Source: Symbiodinium sp. CCMP2592 (taxonomy: Eukaryota > Sar > Dinophyceae > Suessiales > Symbiodiniaceae). Taken from it: DNA of 64,000 bases. The stretch lies in assembly GCA_905221615.1 (NCBI GenBank), contig CAJNDT010004890.1, forward strand, positions 998,599 through 1,062,598, written 5' to 3'. The position numbers and the translations under genes were made by a program. Below are positions 47,075 through 57,212 of the stretch, piece by piece; within the stretch, counting starts at the first letter, position 1; each line of letters begins with the position of its first letter. The notes beneath the pieces were generated by a model, which was not told where the DNA came from, made no database searches, and worked only from the letters and a program-made list of their open reading frames with translations.

Positions 47075-47160
47075 GTTTCCCAGGGCCTCGAGGATCGCGG
47101 CTCGAGCTTGAGCCGCGAAGTCCGGCGCCTCCTCCTTTGCAAGGCGCTCCATCGGATCAT
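47075..47160 (-). CDS. Gene P exon, helical
   Basis: AG, AT plus 28 codons (DPMERLAKEEAPDFAAQA, RAAILEALGN), donor GTGTCA. The leading AT completes GAT (Asp) with the G that ends the exon at 48680. Helical pattern similar to the exon at 49106. Confidence 0.6.
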
Positions 47161-47197
47161 CTTCGAGCATTTATGGGGTCTGACGATGCTACTGATG

Positions 47198-47221
47198 AGG
47201 AGGAGGAGGAGGAGGAGGAGG
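47198..47221 (+). repeat. (GAG)n microsatellite
   Basis: Eight GAG units next to an exon acceptor. Confidence 0.9.
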
Positions 47222-47334
47222 GGTCGCCATCGTCGTCGTAAAAGTAGGAGCAGTATTTAGGATTTCGGGTTTAGGATTTGAGGGTTTAAGGGTTTAGGGT
47301 TTTAGGGGTGGTCAATCAGCAAAGAAGGGAGCGA

Positions 47335-47395
47335 GAGCAGGAGCAGGGCGAGCCATGGGCTTCCCCGGGGCTTGTAACTGCCGGAAGGGTGAAAG
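47335..47395 (-). CDS. Weak exon candidate
   Basis: Acceptor CCGGCAG, then LQAPGKPMARPAPALAPFF and a TGA, or another frame rich in Leu. Because the flanking exons chain without it, it is probably not used or is unrelated. Confidence 0.2.
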
Positions 47396-47407
47396 AGCCC
47401 TGTTCTT

Positions 47408-47495
47408 ACCTTGGGCTAGTGGGGAATGGAGGAATGGGGTACACCATAACTACTATTACTAACCATTCTTCCATTCCCTACTAACCAAAGGTAAG
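47408..47495. repeat. Fold-back element, family G
   Basis: Same ends and stem as 41709-41796. Confidence 0.85.
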
Positions 47496-47519
47496 TGCTA
47501 AGGAAGGATCGCAGCATCT

Positions 47520-47591
47520 GGGGGTTTCCGAAAGTTGGGGGCTATTTAGGGTACTATATTAGGGTCCCCCTATTTTTGGAAACCCCCATTT
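47520..47591. repeat. Fold-back element, family H, short
   Basis: Arms GGGGGTTTCCGAAAGTTGG and complement, shorter loop. Confidence 0.8.
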
Positions 47592-47618
47592 GGAGCTGAA
47601 GCCGAGTCATCCCTGCCC

Positions 47619-47780
47619 AGAGACTCCAATATCCGCTAATTAAGGAATATTCCTTAAATCATATTAGGGATCCTACTATAATTTAAGGCATATTCCTATT
47701 TAAGGGATTCCTTAAATCATATTAGGGATCCTACTATAAGTTAAGGCATGTTCCTTAATTAAGGGATCTTGGAGTCTCTG
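47619..47780. repeat. Fold-back element, family D (C-related) with extra arm
   Basis: Ends CAGAGACTCCAATATCC and GATCTTGGAGTCTCTGGG, with one arm duplicated. Confidence 0.8.
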
Positions 47781-47940
47781 GGTGTGAGACTGTTTCAAAG
47801 AGCCCCGAGGCGAGAAAGACTCAAAAAACCCTACACCCTACTCGGAGGGGCAGGGGACTTAGTAAGGGATCTAAAGGGCTCCTTAAAGGGATCTATAGGG
47901 TTCCTGTTAAAGGGATCTACGGGGTGTAGGGTTTAGGGTC

Positions 47941-48064
47941 TACTTGAAGGGGCAGGGGACTTAGTAAGTCGTTCATAAGTAGGGTTTTAATTGGGGTAAC
48001 TCCATTTAGGGTACTTATAACTCTACTTATAACCTACTTACTAAGTCCCCTGCCCTTCCAAGTA
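47941..48064. repeat. Fold-back element, family B
   Basis: Full copy; a left fragment is at 47840-47870. Confidence 0.85.
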
Positions 48065-48086
48065 AGCCCTCAAGCTTAAACCGAAG

Positions 48087-48192
48087 TGGGTAGTTGTCAA
48101 AATTATGGTCCCCTGTTGGGGTGCCCTAAATATTAGGTGCCGTATTATATCAAGGACCCAAAAAGGGACCCGCATTTTGACAACCACCCAAG
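48087..48192. repeat. Fold-back element, family F
   Basis: Arms GGTAGTTGTCAAAATTATGG and ATTTTGACAACCACCC. A decayed copy is at 31983-32056. Confidence 0.8.
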
Positions 48193-48540
48193 TCAAAAGA
48201 CTAATAACTAATATCCAACGCTGAACGCGATGAGACCTTCATAGAACCCTACACGTCGACAACCCTAAACTGGCAGGTCGGGGGAAGCTTGCCCGAAGAA
48301 ACCCTCCATCCCCAAATGCTAGACTGAACCGTCAGACAGGCCCTTGTTTCTTTTACGGTTCAGGGTTTGGTTTAGGGTTTAGGGTTTAGGGAACCCTACA
48401 AGCACCCCTTTCGGAGCCTTACAAAGCCCTTCGAAAGCAGCAAAACAAAACACAACCCTGACAGAACCCATAAGACACGTCGTGAGCAACCCTTAATCCG
48501 ACAAAGCCTTTTTGAACAACCCTGAGAGAAAAGTCTTATC

Positions 48541-48645
48541 ACCCTAAACCCTAAGCCCCTAAACCCTAAACCCTATACCCAAAAACCCTAAACCCTAAAC
48601 CCCAAAACCCTAAACCCTAACCCCTAAACCCGCAAGCCCGCAAAC
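48541..48645 (-). repeat. CCCTAAA tract, interrupted
   Basis: About ten units with CCCCTAAA variants. Confidence 0.8.
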
Positions 48646-48679
48646 CCCCAAAAGGACCCTTACAAAGCTCTTTCAGAAC

Positions 48680-48761
48680 CCTTGGCCTGCTCGATGGGTT
48701 GCGCCCACAGGTGGCAGTTCGGAACTTCTGTGACAGCGGCAGATAAGAAGGGGCTGTCATC
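48680..48761 (-). CDS. Gene P exon
   Basis: AG, 27 codons (DDSPFLSAAVTEVPNCHL, WAQPIEQAK) plus G, donor GTTCTG. Joins 47160 in phase to give ...EQAKDDPMERL.... Confidence 0.6.
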
Positions 48762-49043
48762 CTCCAGGGAAGCCAGGGTGTAGGGCGTGGGGGCTTTGGG
48801 GTGTAGGGGCTTCGGTTGGGGTTTTGGAGTTTATTATGCCTTCCAATTTTCGGTTTGAGGGTTCAGCGTTTTCGGCAAAACCATTCCCCCCCCTCCCCCC
48901 AACTCCAGCCATCATTGCATCTAGCCTGGAGCTTCCCCAAGCCCAGAACCCAGGACCGACTCAGAAACACCGAAGTCCATACCGAGAAACCCAACGTCCA
49001 GAACCCAAAACCCCTAAACTCCATAAACCCTCGGCTCTTTCAC

Positions 49044-49106
49044 CTCGGCGCCGAGGATGCGGTTCCGTAGCTCCTGCAGAATTTCCGGAGCCCCCTTCCT
49101 GAGCTG
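49044..49106 (-). CDS. Gene P exon, helical
   Basis: Acceptor GTGAG, 21 codons (QLRKGAPEILQELRNRIL, GAE), donor GTGAAA; phase 0 to 0. Confidence 0.55.
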
Positions 49107-49369
49107 CTCACGAAAGCGTTTTCAGATCAATAAAAGGGTCTGAAGTATGGTTGGTTTCTGCGACTTATTTGTCCTATAGTGGCCTGAATCATGCCGGTGT
49201 GATCCCTTTGGCCCCCCCTAGTATCATGATACTAGAACAAGCCCAAAGACCGTATTGACGCACTGAAGATTCCGGCAGATAACTAAGACACCGCCAGCAC
49301 CCACAAGGTTGACGCCAGGAAGCAACATCAAGCATCTGATTTCGAACGAAACCGTAAAGCTTCCAGAAC

Positions 49370-49447
49370 CGATTCTAAAATCGCCCCATGCTGCGTCCGC
49401 GTGATTCGCCAGGTGCCGCCAGTCTCATCCGGCTCGTCTGCCTTACT
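49370..49447 (-). CDS. Gene P exon
   Basis: AG, 26 codons (SKADEPDETGGTWRITRT, QHGAILES), donor GTTCTG; phase 0 to 0. Confidence 0.55.
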
Positions 49448-49871
49448 CTCTCCTGCGGTTTAGGGTTTAGGGTTTAGGGTTTTGGGTTCAGGGTTTAGGG
49501 TTTAGAGAGGTTTTGCGTAAAGCATGTCGGTGTTTGGCTGTTGGGACTTGATGTCGAGCAGCACTGAGGGCTTTTGAGGCTTCCGGGATTCAGCTTTCAG
49601 TTTTTGAGGCGGTTTTACGTGTTCTCGTGCTTCAAGCTGTAGCTGGCTACACACCCTAAACCTACTTGTCGGATATCATGGAGAACTAAAGGTTAACCTT
49701 TTTGGTTATATAGGGATTATATAGGGACTATACTTCCCAAAAAAAGTTAAAGGTTGCCTACTCTACTACTAGGTAAACCCCAAAGTGCAGGCATGGCTAA
49801 AGACCCTCGGGACGGCACGTCTGCCCGCCCGTCGGTCCGTCTGTCTAACTGTCTAACCGTCTCTTCTTCTC

Positions 49872-50138
49872 TCAGGCATATGGGGCGAGGAAGGCCCCCC
49901 CGGCGCTAAGATGTAACGGGCTTTCAACGGGTGTGAGAATATGATGGCTTATTGACCGAAAGGCAGAGTTTCTTATATTGGATATGTTAGTTCGGTCATC
50001 CCCCATATTTTGAAGACATGTTAATTTGTTCACTTTGTTGCAATTCCCCTTCCTGCCCATTCGAGTAATGGCGTAGGGGGAGATTGGGAATTCAGTACGA
50101 TGACAATTGTATGCAGGGGAAGTGTCTGTTTGTAACAT
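49872..50138 (-). CDS. Unusual AT-richer ORF, 88 codons
   Basis: Minus-strand ATG frame (MLQTDTSPAYNCHRTEFPIS ... NSAFRSISHHILTPVE ...). Base composition is more AT-rich than the exon islands. It has no splice-site pair and no recognised family. Could be an insertion of foreign or organellar DNA, or chance. Confidence 0.25.
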   Translation of the reverse strand: MLQTDTSPAYNCHRTEFPISPYAITRMGRKGNCNKVNKLTCLQNMGDDRTNISNIRNSAFRSISHHILTPVESPLHLSAGGAFLAPYA

Positions 50139-50231
50139 CAGCTACGAATCACAGTGGACATCTCCTTGATTATTGCCCCCTACGAAGAGAACTTGCTATC
50201 TCCGGAGTGTCTTACAGTAAGTAGATGAGAC

Positions 50232-50300
50232 ATCGTCGTGTTCCGTTGCCCCGGGTTTTTGCACGAAAAGGCGAGGGTCGAGGCTACATCCGCATCCGAA
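50232..50300 (-). CDS. Gene P exon
   Basis: Acceptor CTTTCAG, 23 codons (FGCGCSLDPRLFVQKPGA, TEHDD), donor GTCTCA; phase 0 to 0. Confidence 0.55.
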
Positions 50301-50327
50301 CTGAAAGTCTGAGAGGAACCATACTCT

Positions 50328-50419
50328 CTATCCTATCTCTCTCTCTGTCTCTCTCTCTCTGTCCTACTTGCTCACACTAACTACCTACCTACGTCGCCGT
50401 GTGTCCGTCCGTCCGTCCG

Positions 50420-50450
<31 letters not shown>

Positions 50451-50452
50451 TT
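50328..50452 (+). repeat. CT-rich microsatellite cluster
   Basis: Runs of CT, CTGT and CCGT tetranucleotides. Confidence 0.85.
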
Positions 50453-50534
50453 CCTGGTCCTTCCTGGCTTCAAGCAACTTAGGCTTGGGAGCTTGGAGAG
50501 GCTAGGCTTTTAGGCTTCGGGGTTAGGGTTTTGG

Positions 50535-50695
50535 CATTCCTGAAACTAGTGCAAAACCGTAGGCTATACGGTAATACACAATAGTCTCCTCGTTAGGATT
50601 TACTTCTATTCTGGTATCATAGCTTACGGCTTCCAGAAGAAGATGGCGGGCCAAGCTCCTACGAAGTAACCTCCTTCTTTTGCACGTCTGCGAAG
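50535..50695 (-). CDS. Exon candidate with AT-richer codons
   Basis: Minus-strand frame KRRRLLRRSLARHLLLEA, VSYDTRIEVNPNEETIVYYR, IAYGFALVSG. Protein-like with alternating beta character, but codon use differs from the neighbouring islands and no splice pair was fixed. Confidence 0.35.
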
Positions 50696-50948
50696 CGGGT
50701 GTATTGGTATGAGGACTTCTGTGTATGTAGGTATGTGTGTGTATGGGCATATATATATATATATATAGGTGTAGTATTTACTAGATATATCCTAACATAC
50801 TCGCGAGGACCCAAGAAGAGCCGAATCCTGTAAATTCGGGCCTCCTGTCACCTGTCAAAGCCCTAACCGATAACATAGAAGCTGAAACCCTAAACCTGAG
50901 CCTAAACCCTACCCGAAATTCTGAAACCCTGAACCCATTTCTCTACAC

Positions 50949-51048
50949 GCCCTGGCTCCTGCCAGATGGACGGAGATCCAGGCGTCAGCCATGGTGAGCA
51001 GTCCCTCCGATGCTAATTCCTCCAGCTCCTCAGCCGTGGAGGGATAAC
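50949..51048 (-). CDS. Gene P exon
   Basis: Acceptor GGCAG, GT plus about 32 codons (YPSTAEELEELASEGLLT, MADAWISVHLAGAR), donor GTGTAG. Helical and acidic. Confidence 0.5.
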
Positions 51049-51116
51049 CTGCCAGCAAGCATGAAGTCGGGATCTGTCTGCAACTGCATACATACGTGAT
51101 TGTGTGCATCTCTCTA

Positions 51117-51455
51117 CATACATACATACATACATACATACATACATACATACATACCTATGTAGGTATGTGCGTATAGGTAGGTAGGTTGGTTGGTATT
51201 TAATTAGGTGAGTGAGTGGGGGAGTGAGTGCGCAGGTATGTATGTACAGCTGCTTGTATGTATAGATACAAAAACTCTGCGCGTGTATATATATATATAT
51301 ATCCACACATATGTACATTGCTGGTTGATTGATTGGCTGATTGGTTGATAGGTTGATTGGTTGATCGATCGATCGATCGAATGATTTGATTGATTGACTG
51401 AATGATTGATTGCTTGATTGATTGGTTGATTGATTGATTGAGATGTGCATGTATG

Positions 51456-51487
<32 letters not shown>
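51117..51487. repeat. Compound tetranucleotide/AT microsatellite block
   Basis: (CATA)n at 51117-51157, GGTA/GAGT units, (AT)n near 51286-51302, GATT/GATC units 51322-51445, (AT)n 51461-51488. The long ORF across 51013-51450 is a product of these repeats plus a real exon at 51048-50949. Confidence 0.9.
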
Positions 51488-51492
<5 letters not shown>

Positions 51493-51783
51493 AGATATGT
51501 GTGTGTATAGTTATTTAATATTCGTTGCTGCTTGTTTTGTCCATCTGTTGGTTTACGCTTTCATACTTGCATAGACGTTATTCATTTCTCTTTCTGAACG
51601 TATCTATTCATAACTACATGTTCATCTACGTTTATATACTCCTATGATGTGCCGGACACGCCTGGTGATAGCATAGAATCAAATCTCCCAAACACCCCCC
51701 GAACCCTAAACCATACTAACTAAAACCCGAAACCCTAAAACTAAACCTCTAAAACCTAAAACCTAAAGACCCACATTTGTCAC

Positions 51784-51858
51784 ATCGGGAGTAGGCCTGT
51801 CACTAGGATCGTCAGATCCGGCGCATTCGGGGAGGAGACGATGCTCATCGACTTGGAC
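51784..51858 (-). CDS. Gene P exon
   Basis: Acceptor GGAGAG, 25 codons (VQVDEHRLLPECAGSDDP, SDRPTPD), donor GTGACA; phase 0 to 0. Confidence 0.5.
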
Positions 51859-51913
51859 CTCTCCTGATTTGGGGTTTGAGGCTCAAGGGCTCAAAGGTTT
51901 AGGGGCTCCTGGT

Positions 51914-52036
51914 ACTTAAAGGATCATGGGACTTAGTAACTAGGGTTATGATTAGGGTAACTCTCCTTATAACTACTTATAACTGAAATTCAGGTACTTA
52001 AAACCTTACTTACTAAGTCCCATGATCCTCCAAGTG
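51914..52036. repeat. Fold-back element, family A
   Basis: Ends ACTTAAAGG and CCTCCAAGT. Confidence 0.85.
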
Positions 52037-52399
52037 GAAGGGTTCCATTCAGGGTTCAATCCTGGAAGATCCCCTGGCTTAGAGGGTGTAGGGTTTAGGT
52101 TTCAGGGTTTAGGTTCATGGTTTAGGGTGCAGGGTTTAGGGTTTAGGGTGGCTTCTATTATTCGAAAAAGGACGCAGTTAGCACAAACACAAACACGGAA
52201 CAGAGAGTTGAGCTCAATACAGAGGTCTGAGTGGTCAGTCAGCAATGTTTTCCCTTGATAGTCCCAGTGTAAGTGTGCTACTCGTATGAAACACCCCATA
52301 ACCCGTCCTAATTCTAAGGCCCCTAGAGTAACCAATCCGGAAGCCTCATGGAAGCACTATAAAGGCCCCTGTAGAGCCCTTCTAAAGCCCTCATACAAC

Positions 52400-52470
52400 T
52401 GGGAAGGCCCCTCCAGATTGACTTTTGCTCCTGCTCCGCCTCCACATCTGCTTCCGTTTTCTCTCCGGGC
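52400..52470 (-). CDS. Gene P exon, charged
   Basis: Acceptor CTGAG, G plus codons (PGEKTEADVEAEQEQKSI, WRGLP), donor GTTGTA. Acidic/Gln-rich helix. Confidence 0.5.
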
Positions 52471-52629
52471 CTCAGAGTGGCTCGGGAAGGCATTAGGCTT
52501 AAGCTAAGGGTTAAATTAAACTTTTAAGAAGGTTGTTGGAGGGTTTAGAGTCTAGAGGTTTGAAGCCTCGGGTTTGAGTTAATGGTTTAGATTGTTTCGG
52601 TTTTGAGACTTAAGTCTTAAGATTCGGGG

Positions 52630-52700
52630 TTCAGGGCGTGGGGGCATGACTAGCTATTCTGGAAGGGTATCTTCGTTCATTGCGGTCCTTTGCAGGCACA
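52630..52700 (-). CDS. Weak exon candidate
   Basis: Open minus-strand frame SESGVPAKDRNERRYPSR, IASHAP. Splice sites not fixed. Confidence 0.3.
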
Positions 52701-52754
52701 CCTGACTCAGAAGCCCCCATAAACCGTAAACCCTAAAACCCTACGAAGTATAAC

Positions 52755-52810
52755 CGCCCGGGATCCTTGCAGCGGGAGCTCTGGGTATAGAGTGAAATCT
52801 GGGCTTGCAT
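52755..52810 (-). CDS. Exon-like segment
   Basis: AG, 18 codons (MQAQISLYTQSSRCKDPG) plus CG, donor GTTATA. Confidence 0.4.
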
Positions 52811-52974
52811 CTCTCTTTCGGGGCTTGGGGTTCGGGTTTAGGGGCTGAGGGTTTAGGGTTTAGAGAGGTCTTGCGTGGTAAGTAAGTACCTTAGTTGTAG
52901 TTATAAGTAGAGTTACCCTAATTACAACCCTAGTTACTAAGTCCCATGATCCTTTAAGTAAGCCTGTAAACCAC

Positions 52975-53040
52975 TGAAGGTTGTTGGTTTGGCGGATCTG
53001 AGGGCTTCGGGGCTGAGGCATGCACTGTGGCCAGGAATCC
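52975..53040 (-). CDS. Weak exon candidate
   Basis: Acceptor GCGCAG, 7 nt inside an A-family fold-back edge (53048), then FLATVHASAPKPSDPPNQ in one frame; other frames are also open. The donor is unclear. Confidence 0.3.
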
Positions 53041-53046
53041 TGCGCA

Positions 53047-53170
53047 TACTTGGAGGATCATGGGACTTAGTAAGTAAAGTTATAAGTACTTTACTCGGAG
53101 CTGTAAGTAGTTATAAGTAGAGTTACCCTAATTATAACCCTAGTTACTAAAGTCCCATGATCCTTTAAGC
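53047..53170. repeat. Fold-back element, family A
   Basis: Full copy. A left-truncated half copy lies just before it at 52878-52960. Confidence 0.85.
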
Positions 53171-53207
53171 ATATCCCGGAACCCTTAACTTTAAACCCCG
53201 CGATTAC

Positions 53208-53281
53208 GATGCCGGAATAACCGGCAGTGGCGAAGATCCGAGACTGCGTTACAGCGTGGGAGGGGCATCTCTGGACGAACC
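53208..53281 (-). CDS. Exon-like segment
   Basis: Acceptor TTCAAG, GG plus 24 codons (FVQRCPSHAVTQSRIFAT, AGYSGI), donor GTAATC. Confidence 0.5.
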
Positions 53282-53358
53282 CTTGAAGTGAAGCAATCCG
53301 GAAGTTAAACCCTAAACCCGCACAACCCTTGTAGAAGCCTTATGACACCTCACAGAAC

Positions 53359-53448
53359 AGTCGGCTCTGGCCCAAGCGACAACGCGAGGCGCCTGGCAGC
53401 ATTCACCTTCTTGCGGCGGAGGCATGCGGCTTCAGCCTCGGTTGAGCA
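53359..53448 (-). CDS. Gene P exon
   Basis: Acceptor TTCAG, 30 codons (CSTEAEAACLRRKKVNAA, RRLALSLGPEPT), donor GTTCTG; phase 0 to 0. Phase-compatible with 54588-54517. Confidence 0.55.
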
Positions 53449-53594
53449 CTGAATGCTGAATCCACGAGGCCCTAGAGTTGTGAGGCTTGCGGTTTAGAGC
53501 TCAGGGCTCCGGGTTTAGGGTTCTGGAGGTTTGAAGCTTCGCGACTTGGTGGATAGGATTGAGGTCTAAAGCCCCGCGGGCCTTGGCTTTCAAG

Positions 53595-53900
53595 GATCAT
53601 GGTGATGATGATGGTAACAAAAACACGATGATGCAGCTGATGCTGGGGAGGGTGATCACAAGGAGGATGGAAGTGGCAGTGTTGATGAAGATGCCACCGA
53701 CCATGTTGCTGACCACACTGATGATGGTGACGGTGATGACAACGGTGGTGGCGACGATGATAATCACAATGACGAGTGGAACGAGGATGACGAGGATGAA
53801 CCCTCTGTTGATAGTGACGTGATGAGGATGATACTCTTACTGATGAAGGTGATGACGATGGTCATGATGATGGTGGTGATGGTCATAAGCATCATATCAA
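53595..53900 (+). repeat. GATGAT-type low-complexity block
   Basis: Degenerate GAT/GTG/ATG trinucleotides. The Met/Thr-rich ORF 53559-53822 is a by-product. Confidence 0.8.
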
Positions 53901-54405
53901 AGACTATGCAGAGACAGCGAAAACAATGCTGATGGAAAGGATAACAGTAGCGATGACAACCGCAGCAACAATGCCACCAGCAAGCAACATTTACGACTAC
54001 AGCAGTGGCAACTACAGTTCAAACACAGTGGCATAGCCAAAAGCATAGACAAAATAGCGCAATCATCCTGATCGCAGGAACCACGATGAGTTCGGCGATG
54101 ATGATCAGATGAATTGGGGCTTGAATACGAATTTCTCCAAAAGGAATAAACACATGTACACTCTGAACCCCAAACGAAACCCGTGAATTAAGAGACCCTC
54201 AGACAACCGTTCAGCCCTCAACGACCCTTCAAAAACCTATGAAACAATGAGGGCCCTTTAGAAGCCCTTCAAAGCCGTAAACCCTGAACCTTCGAACAAC
54301 CCTGATGGGAGGCCAAGGGGGTTTAAGATTCTTGGGGTAGGCATTCCTTACTATAAGCCCTATTATGGGAACCCTAATCCTAATAACCCTGAAAAGGCCC
54401 TTAAA

Positions 54406-54508
54406 GTAAAGGCCAGAAAGTTGGAATATGATTATCCTAAACCCTTAATGGTAAATTATAGGATATCCTACCCTGAAACCATATTCCAACTTCTGGAGTT
54501 CCCTGTAA
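54406..54508. repeat. Fold-back element, family E
   Basis: Inverted copy ending 8 nt past the donor of the exon at 54517. Confidence 0.85.
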
Positions 54509-54516
54509 CAATGCAC

Positions 54517-54588
54517 ATCCATCTCGGCCTCGACCTTGCGCCGGAGCCCCGCGGCCAAGGTCCCGCCCTCTGCAAGAGGCTCTAGATC
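54517..54588 (-). CDS. Gene P exon between two E-family fold-backs
   Basis: Acceptor CCGAG, 24 codons (DLEPLAEGGTLAAGLRRK, VEAEMD), donor GTGCAT; phase 0 to 0. One E-family fold-back ends 8 nt past the donor (54508) and another starts about 50 nt before the acceptor (54638). Confidence 0.55.
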
Positions 54589-54637
54589 CTCGGGGAGTGG
54601 TTTAGGAAGCTCAGGGCCTCGGCTTCAGTTTAGGGTT

Positions 54638-54746
54638 TACAGGGAACTCCAGAAAGTTGGAATATGGTTTCAGGGTAGGATACCCTATAATTTCCCATAG
54701 AAGGCTTAGGATAATCATATTCCAACTTTCTGGCTTTTACTTTAGG
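54638..54746. repeat. Fold-back element, family E
   Basis: Direct copy on the other side of the same exon. Confidence 0.85.
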
Positions 54747-54816
54747 GTTTAGGAAGTTTGCGGCTCAGGCTTCAGTTTAGGGTTTAGGGCTTAGGGTTTA
54801 GCTCTTAGTTTACGGC

Positions 54817-54872
54817 CTGCCGTGATGGGCGCAGAAGCGAAAGTATCCCGGTCGTGTCGAGTGCATCGCGCA
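54817..54872 (-). CDS. Exon-like segment with GC donor
   Basis: Acceptor CTACAG, TG plus 18 codons (RDALDTTGILSLLRPSRQ), donor GCCGTA. Confidence 0.45.
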
Positions 54873-54999
54873 CTGTAGCCCTATACCCGAAGCCTAATTA
54901 AACCCTAAACCCTATACTCTAACCCTAATTAAACCCTAAACCCTAATTAAACCCTAAATCCTAAACCCTAAACCCTACACCCTAAATCCTATATCCAGC

Positions 55000-55054
55000 C
55001 TGACTTTGGAAGGCTTTTCCTTCCTTCTCTTCCCGCAAAGCCAACTCTCCGGTA
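55000..55054 (-). CDS. Exon-like segment with GC donor
   Basis: Acceptor CCTAG, T plus 18 codons (TGELALREEKEGKAFQSQ), donor GCTGGA. A C-family fold-back (55067-55174) ends 12 nt from the acceptor. Confidence 0.5.
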
Positions 55055-55066
55055 CTAGGCACATTC

Positions 55067-55174
55067 CCAGAGAGCCCAATACCCCTTAATTAAGCAACAT
55101 GGCTTAGATCATATAGGGCTTCATATTATGATTTACGCCATATTCCTTAATTAAGGGGTTTTGGGCTCTCTGGA
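55067..55174. repeat. Fold-back element, family C
   Basis: Full copy, inverted loop, 12 nt from the acceptor of the exon at 55054. Confidence 0.85.
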
Positions 55175-55189
55175 TTCTCTCCGCCGGAA

Positions 55190-55250
55190 ATGGGCGCATC
55201 AAAGGCACACGGTGAGAGGTTGTGGTAGCTTTTGTTGCTTTCGAAAATCA
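55190..55250 (-). CDS. Weak exon candidate
   Basis: Open frame SYHNLSPCAFDAPISGGE after AAAAG; alternatives are open. No clear donor before the fold-back at 55174. Confidence 0.25.
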
Positions 55251-55305
55251 TCTACAAGAAACACAACACAGAACATCGAGCCCTAAACCATGAACCCTAA
55301 GCCCT

Positions 55306-55428
55306 ACTTGGAAGGGCAGGGGACTTAGTAAGTCGTTCATAAGTAGGGTTATAATTGGGGTAACTCCATTTAGGGTACTTATAACTCTACTTATAACCTA
55401 CTTACTAAGTCCCCTGCCCTTCCAAGTA
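55306..55428. repeat. Fold-back element, family B
   Basis: Near-perfect copy. Confidence 0.85.
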
Positions 55429-55592
55429 AATCCTAAACCCTAAACCCCCAAAGTCTAAACCCTAAACCATTATTTTTTCGCCTTTCTCCGGGCAGCTGGC
55501 CAAATCAAACCTAGGTATCTAAGGACTCATATATTAAGGCTTTTGGGCCCAAAGACCACACAAAAAGGAGGCTTTTGTGCTATTTTGATCCC

Positions 55593-55715
55593 TACTTAGA
55601 GGATCATGGGACTTAGCAACTAGGGTTATAATAGGGTAACTCTACTTATAGCTACTTATAACCCCAATTAAGGTACTTATAACCTTAGTTACTAAGTCCC
55701 ATGATCCTTCAAGTA
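55593..55715. repeat. Fold-back element, family A
   Basis: Full copy. Confidence 0.85.
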
Positions 55716-56061
55716 GGGTAGGTCGGCTTTGGCGGGGGCGGGCTGACGCACTGCGATCGAAGTCGGAAGAAGTTGAGGGTTGAGGCTGAGGGTTCCTTTA
55801 AAGGGGTCCTTTAAAGGGCCAGTAACAGGGATCTGTAAGGGTACTATTTTGCAAGGGCCTTAATAATTAGTGTTGGCAGGTATTTAAGCCTCTATAGTAG
55901 AAGGGCGAGGACAATTCTTATAAGGAACCCCAACTCAGATACCTAGCCTTCTGAGACTCCCAAAGCTCCCGAAACCCTCAACGCTACACCTTCCACCCCA
56001 AACCCTACACCCTTAAACCTTAAACCCTAAACCCTCAACCCTAAACCTTAAACCCCCAAGC

Positions 56062-56153
56062 AGATTCCCATCTCTCCTTATAACTTCGAAGGAAAGCCCG
56101 GATGTCCTCGCGCGTGGCCAGGCTAATGGGACCCGGCAGCTCACCAGGCTCAG
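56062..56153 (-). CDS. Exon-like segment with GC donor
   Basis: Acceptor TAAAG, CT plus 30 codons (EPGELPGPISLATREDIR, AFLRSYKERWES), donor GCTTGG. Helical second half. Confidence 0.5.
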
Positions 56154-56169
56154 CTTTATACCTGCTTTT

Positions 56170-56310
56170 CAGGGTTTAGGGGTTAGGGTTTAGGGTTGAG
56201 GGCTAGGGGTTTAGGGTTTAGGGGTTAGGGTTTAGGGTTGAGGGCTAGGGGTTTAGGGTTTAGGGTTTGGGGTTTAGGGCCTAGGGCTGGGGGTTTTGGG
56301 GTTTAGGGTT
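56170..56310 (+). repeat. TTTAGGG-derived tandem
   Basis: A longer unit built from TTTAGGG (ggggttagggtttagggttg...ctag) is repeated two to three times. Confidence 0.8.
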
Positions 56311-56511
56311 TTTTTTGTTTAATGCAATGGCCCTTTCTCCGGTTTAGGGGTTTAGGGTTTAGGGTTTTAATATGGGGGCCTTAATAATTAGAATAGGGTT
56401 CCTTTTAAAGGGGCCCTTTAAACTTTAAAGGGTGCTATTGTATAGGGGCCTTCATAATCAGAAAAAGGTTTCGGCGCCCTTTATACTATATTTATAATAA
56501 GGAACTCCACA

Positions 56512-56630
56512 CTACGGCTGATGATATAAATCCTGCATTGCCCATAATAAGGAAGATACCATAGTTCCCATAGTTTAGGGTCCTTAAGGTAATGCAGGAT
56601 GTATATCATCAACAGTAGTATAGGTAGTTT
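56512..56630. repeat. Fold-back element, family M nested in family O
   Basis: The O-family arms (56440-56510 and 56630-56645) surround this M copy, showing successive insertion. Confidence 0.75.
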
Positions 56631-57094
56631 GTTGAGGCCCCTAATTATGGTAAGTTCAGGTCTAGGGTTGTCGGCGCGGGGTTGAGGGTGGGGCATAGGG
56701 TTTGGGGTTTAGGGTTGAGGATCTCGGGCTGAGGGCGTGGGGTTTTGAGTTTGGAGTTTTAAGGGTTGGGCTCTGGTCTGTTTGAGGGCTTCGGGTTTAA
56801 GGTTTAGGGTTTAAGGGTTTAGAGTTAAGGGTGTTGGGCTTCGGATTACGTACCTTGATGCCCGTATGCATGTACAGAAGGGGGAGAAAACAATCAAAAG
56901 CAAACAACCTAAACCGCAATCCCAGAACTCTGCTCCCAAATCCCAACCCTACGCCCTGAGTAAAACCTTGCTCGGTAAAGCCCCACCCAACCCATTCGCT
57001 CCCCCCCCGAACCCTAAACCCTTATAATACCATAATACTATATTACTATAATACTATACTACCATAGTACCATAATACTAGACTATAATACCAT

Positions 57095-57212
57095 AATTTG
57101 GGTATGGCCCCCATACAGTAACAGTCTATAATAGGGCTACTATTAAGGGCCCTATATATCTATATTATGAGTGTTATCCAACTGTTACTGGGTGGGGGCC
57201 GTACCCAAACCA
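57095..57212. repeat. Fold-back element, family N
   Basis: Arms GGGTATGGCCCCCATACAGT and near-complement. It splits a CCATAATACTATA tandem into two halves (57020-57090 and 57210-57280). Confidence 0.8.

Noticed and set aside
51013-51450. 145-codon Asn/Ser/Gln-rich ORF
   Set aside because: Product of GATT and CATA microsatellites; the true coding-like part (51048-50949) is in another frame.
53559-53822. 87-codon Met/Thr-rich plus-strand ORF
   Set aside because: Generated by a degenerate GAT/ATG repeat.
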